A stretch of DNA of 9,773 bases from Pseudomonadota bacterium (GTDB lineage Bacteria; Pseudomonadota; Alphaproteobacteria; Rhizobiales; Methylopilaceae), in the NCBI GenBank assembly GCA_023389135.1, contig JAEWEX010000404.1:1-9773 (forward strand). Direction: 5' to 3'. The first letter of the stretch is position 1. Each line of letters starts with the position of its first letter. Shown here piece by piece: positions 8,610-9,773 of the stretch. The position numbers were made by a program, and so were the translations under genes. The notes beneath the pieces were generated by a model. The model did no database searches and was not told where the DNA came from. It saw nothing but the letters and a program-made list of their open reading frames with translations.

Positions 8610-8668
8610 CGGGTGCTCCTTGTCTGTCTTCGGGGAGAAAGCGGGCCGGGCCGGGATGTCGTCCAGCG

Positions 8669-8700
8669 CGGTCCGTAACGAAACGGGGCGCGTTACACCG
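8669..8700 (-). promoter_or_regulatory. Stem-loop in the rpsO 5' leader
   Basis: GTAACG (8675-8680) and CGTTAC (8691-8696) pair perfectly. The stem extends after a two-base bulge by CGGT/ACCG (8669-8672 with 8697-8700). It lies between the candidate promoter and the rpsO start. S15 is known to repress its own synthesis by binding structured leaders that differ between bacterial groups, so this is a candidate autoregulatory element. It could alternatively limit read-through from the fic gene upstream, but there is no T-run. Confidence 0.4.
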
Positions 8701-8715
8701 CGCCCACGAGGCGTG

Positions 8716-8744
8716 CATATACACCAATTGCGGCGAAATGCCAG
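8716..8744 (-). promoter_or_regulatory. Candidate sigma-70 promoter for rpsO
   Basis: On the minus strand, CTGGCA (8739-8744) and TATATG (8716-8721) are separated by exactly 17 bases, each matching four of six consensus positions. It starts just after the fic stop codon and would give a leader of roughly 100 bases before rpsO. That is enough to contain the stem-loop at 8669-8700. Confidence 0.4.
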
Positions 8745-8750
8745 CGCAGG

Positions 8751-9374
8751 TCAGACCGACGATGTGCCTCGATAAGGCAGGCCTTCATCCTCTAGCTGCG
8801 CTTGTACCAGCGCGGCGAGGTAATCTTCCATCTCGGTAAAATCGAGATGGCCCGCATCCCAAGCCTCATCTGCCGCCTTCAGCGCACTTTCATAGCCTCC
8901 ACGGCTCTCTCGAATTCGCTCAGGCACGATCTTGCGTCCATGCAGCAATGCTCCGCTCCTGACGCAGAGCAGATAGTAGCAAGTGGCTCTCGCCGTCCTG
9001 CCATTCCCTTCTATGAAGGGATGAATCCAGTTAAGCCGCCATAGTCCATATGCCGCAAGCTCCGTTGGCGTCCAGATATACCAGTTCTCATGGACGTTAG
9101 AAATAAATCGGTCCATCCACCCGTTTACTTCACGAAAATGCGGAGGCTTGTGATCGCCGACATATATCGGCTCTTCCCTGAAACGCCCACCGAATGCAGA
9201 AATATTTGCAACTGCCACGGCGTTCAACGCCCAAAGCATATACTTGTCGAAGGCAACAGGCCCCTGCTTTAGCCCGATTTCAATGCAGTTGGCCATCAAG
9301 TCGTATTGACGCAGGAGGTTCTGCTCCTGAACACGATCGAACAGATCCGGATCTTCCTGCTCCAGGACAAGCAT
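8751..9374 (-). CDS. fic: Fic-domain protein, probable AMP-transferase toxin
   Basis: Fic enzymes usually transfer AMP from ATP to hydroxyl side chains of target proteins. The 207-residue protein carries a complete Fic motif, HPFIEGNGRTAR, at 118-129: catalytic His118, Mg-binding Glu122, the GNG phosphate loop 123-125, and Arg126/Arg129. The upstream flap region (GGRFREEPIYVGDHKPPHF, 62-80), which positions the target, is also recognisable. I see no internal SxxxE(G/N) inhibitory helix at either end, so this would be a class I Fic protein needing a separate antitoxin. The 73-codon gene ending 19 bases upstream on the same strand is the candidate. The start at 9374 is the only ATG/GTG/TTG after an in-frame TAA at 9405-9407, with a modest AAAAGG ahead of it. 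The gene is visibly more A/T-rich than the rest of the window, suggesting acquisition. Its target cannot be predicted from sequence. Confidence 0.9.
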   Translation of the reverse strand: MLVLEQEDPDLFDRVQEQNLLRQYDLMANCIEIGLKQGPVAFDKYMLWALNAVAVANISAFGGRFREEPIYVGDHKPPHFREVNGWMDRFISNVHENWYIWTPTELAAYGLWRLNWIHPFIEGNGRTARATCYYLLCVRSGALLHGRKIVPERIRESRGGYESALKAADEAWDAGHLDFTEMEDYLAALVQAQLEDEGLPYRGTSSV

Positions 9375-9393
9375 GAAGGATGCCTTTTCCGGT

Positions 9394-9615
9394 CTATTGC
9401 ACCGTTACTGGAGTTGAAAGACGAATGTGCTTGGTCGCTTTTAGAGCGGACTCCTTGGTGATGCGGGAATTCTTCGGTGCATTGCCATAGGCAAAGCTCG
9501 CCCGTTGCTCCTGCAGTTGGTCATCGGTCAGCAGAACTGACTTAGCGTGCTCGAGCTTGGCACGGAGCTCCGGACGATCCGGAGCCCGCCGGAATGCCGA
9601 TTTGCGCTCCGCCAT
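9394..9615 (-). CDS. Small protein, putative class I Fic antitoxin
   Basis: This 73-residue hydrophilic protein begins MAERKSAFRRAPDR. The start at 9615 is supported by AAGGAG (9622-9627) six bases upstream; the frame is open further upstream but that part looks non-coding. The stop lies 19 bases before the fic ATG on the same strand, the usual antitoxin-first layout of Fic modules (as in VbhA-VbhT). The central sequence QEQRASFAYGNAPKN (36-50) aligns with the inhibitory motif SxxxE(G/N) as S40-FAY-G44-N45, so Ser and the final Asn fit but the inhibitory Glu is Gly. The C-terminal part (ITKESALKATKHIRL) is a likely helix. No other family is recognised. The antitoxin role is inferred from context and this partial motif; it may instead be a degenerate or mechanistically different inhibitor. 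Confidence 0.6.
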   Translation of the reverse strand: MAERKSAFRRAPDRPELRAKLEHAKSVLLTDDQLQEQRASFAYGNAPKNSRITKESALKATKHIRLSTPVTVQ

Positions 9616-9773
9616 GTCTCTCTCCTTCGACCTCAAACAAGCGCAGCCGCTGACGGCTATCGCAAATTTAGCCGCCCGGACGGCGCAACCTGCCGGAACC
9701 ACTTCCCGAAGGCAGTAGCTGCTTCGCGACGGCTCCACCATCAATATAGCGCAGATTGCCCTATCCACTAGGA
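9616..9773 (-). other. Leader of the antitoxin-fic operon, with short inverted repeats
   Basis: This stretch holds no convincing gene. It contains AGCCG-CTGA-CGGCT (9645-9658), a perfect five-base inverted repeat about 30 bases upstream of the antitoxin start, and a second imperfect palindrome, GCCG-CCCGGA-CGGC, at 9671-9684. Either could be an operator or leader hairpin for autoregulation. A/T-rich TATATT and TAAATT boxes occur on the minus strand, but neither has a good -35 partner. The window ends here, so the upstream boundary of the module is not visible. Confidence 0.3.

Noticed and set aside
9616..9768. Longer start for the antitoxin ORF giving 124 residues
   Set aside because: The added segment lacks a ribosome-binding site and looks like translated leader; AAGGAG is correctly placed for the ATG at 9615.

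Overview
This GC-rich window reads as an alphaproteobacterial chromosome segment. The main evidence is a RegB/RegA (ActS/ActR)-type redox two-component pair, an MmcB-family protein, an Azotobacter FdI-type 7Fe ferredoxin, and the rpsO-pnp pair. I cannot name the genus from the sequence alone.

Layout. (1) 7-2358, plus strand: fdxA, a GC-rich hairpin, then a membrane sensor kinase of the RegB/ActS family and its response regulator RegA/ActR. The kinase keeps both known redox-sensing elements: the GGLQNPF quinone-site motif and the cysteine in the RCR box. No senC/prrC lies between the two. (2) 2368-3402, minus strand: an Lrp/AsnC-family regulator followed by mmcB, a nuclease-fold gene. (3) 3511-5910, plus strand: a thiamine-diphosphate 2-oxoacid dehydrogenase E1/transketolase-like protein, divergent from the Lrp gene. 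A perfect 17-bp inverted repeat in the shared intergenic region is a candidate operator. The arrangement recalls the MdeR/MdeB pair of pseudomonads. (4) A strong hairpin at 5983-6008 separates this gene from the convergent rpsO-pnp transcription unit. (5) 6039-8609, minus strand: ribosomal protein S15 and polynucleotide phosphorylase. (6) 8751-9615, minus strand: a more A/T-rich two-gene module, a 73-residue putative antitoxin followed by a Fic-domain protein with an intact HPFIEGNGRTAR motif. It is probably acquired DNA.

Most striking observations. First, rpsO has no stop codon after its normal last residue: the expected TGA reads TGT. The S15 frame continues through 57 linker codons directly into pnp, giving a single 856-codon ORF, and the linker is also stop-free in the other two minus-strand frames. 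This is either a real S15-PNPase fusion/stop loss or a one-base error at the S15 end, and it should be resolved first. Second, the putative Fic antitoxin has SFAYGN where a class I Fic antitoxin would have SxxxE(G/N), so the inhibitory glutamate appears to be glycine. Third, the pnp leader carries several strong hairpins, one of which covers the ribosome-binding site.

Together the first two regions have a redox and central-carbon theme (ferredoxin, redox sensor/regulator, 2-oxoacid E1 with amino-acid-responsive regulator). The third is RNA metabolism and translation, with a toxin-antitoxin-like module immediately upstream of it.
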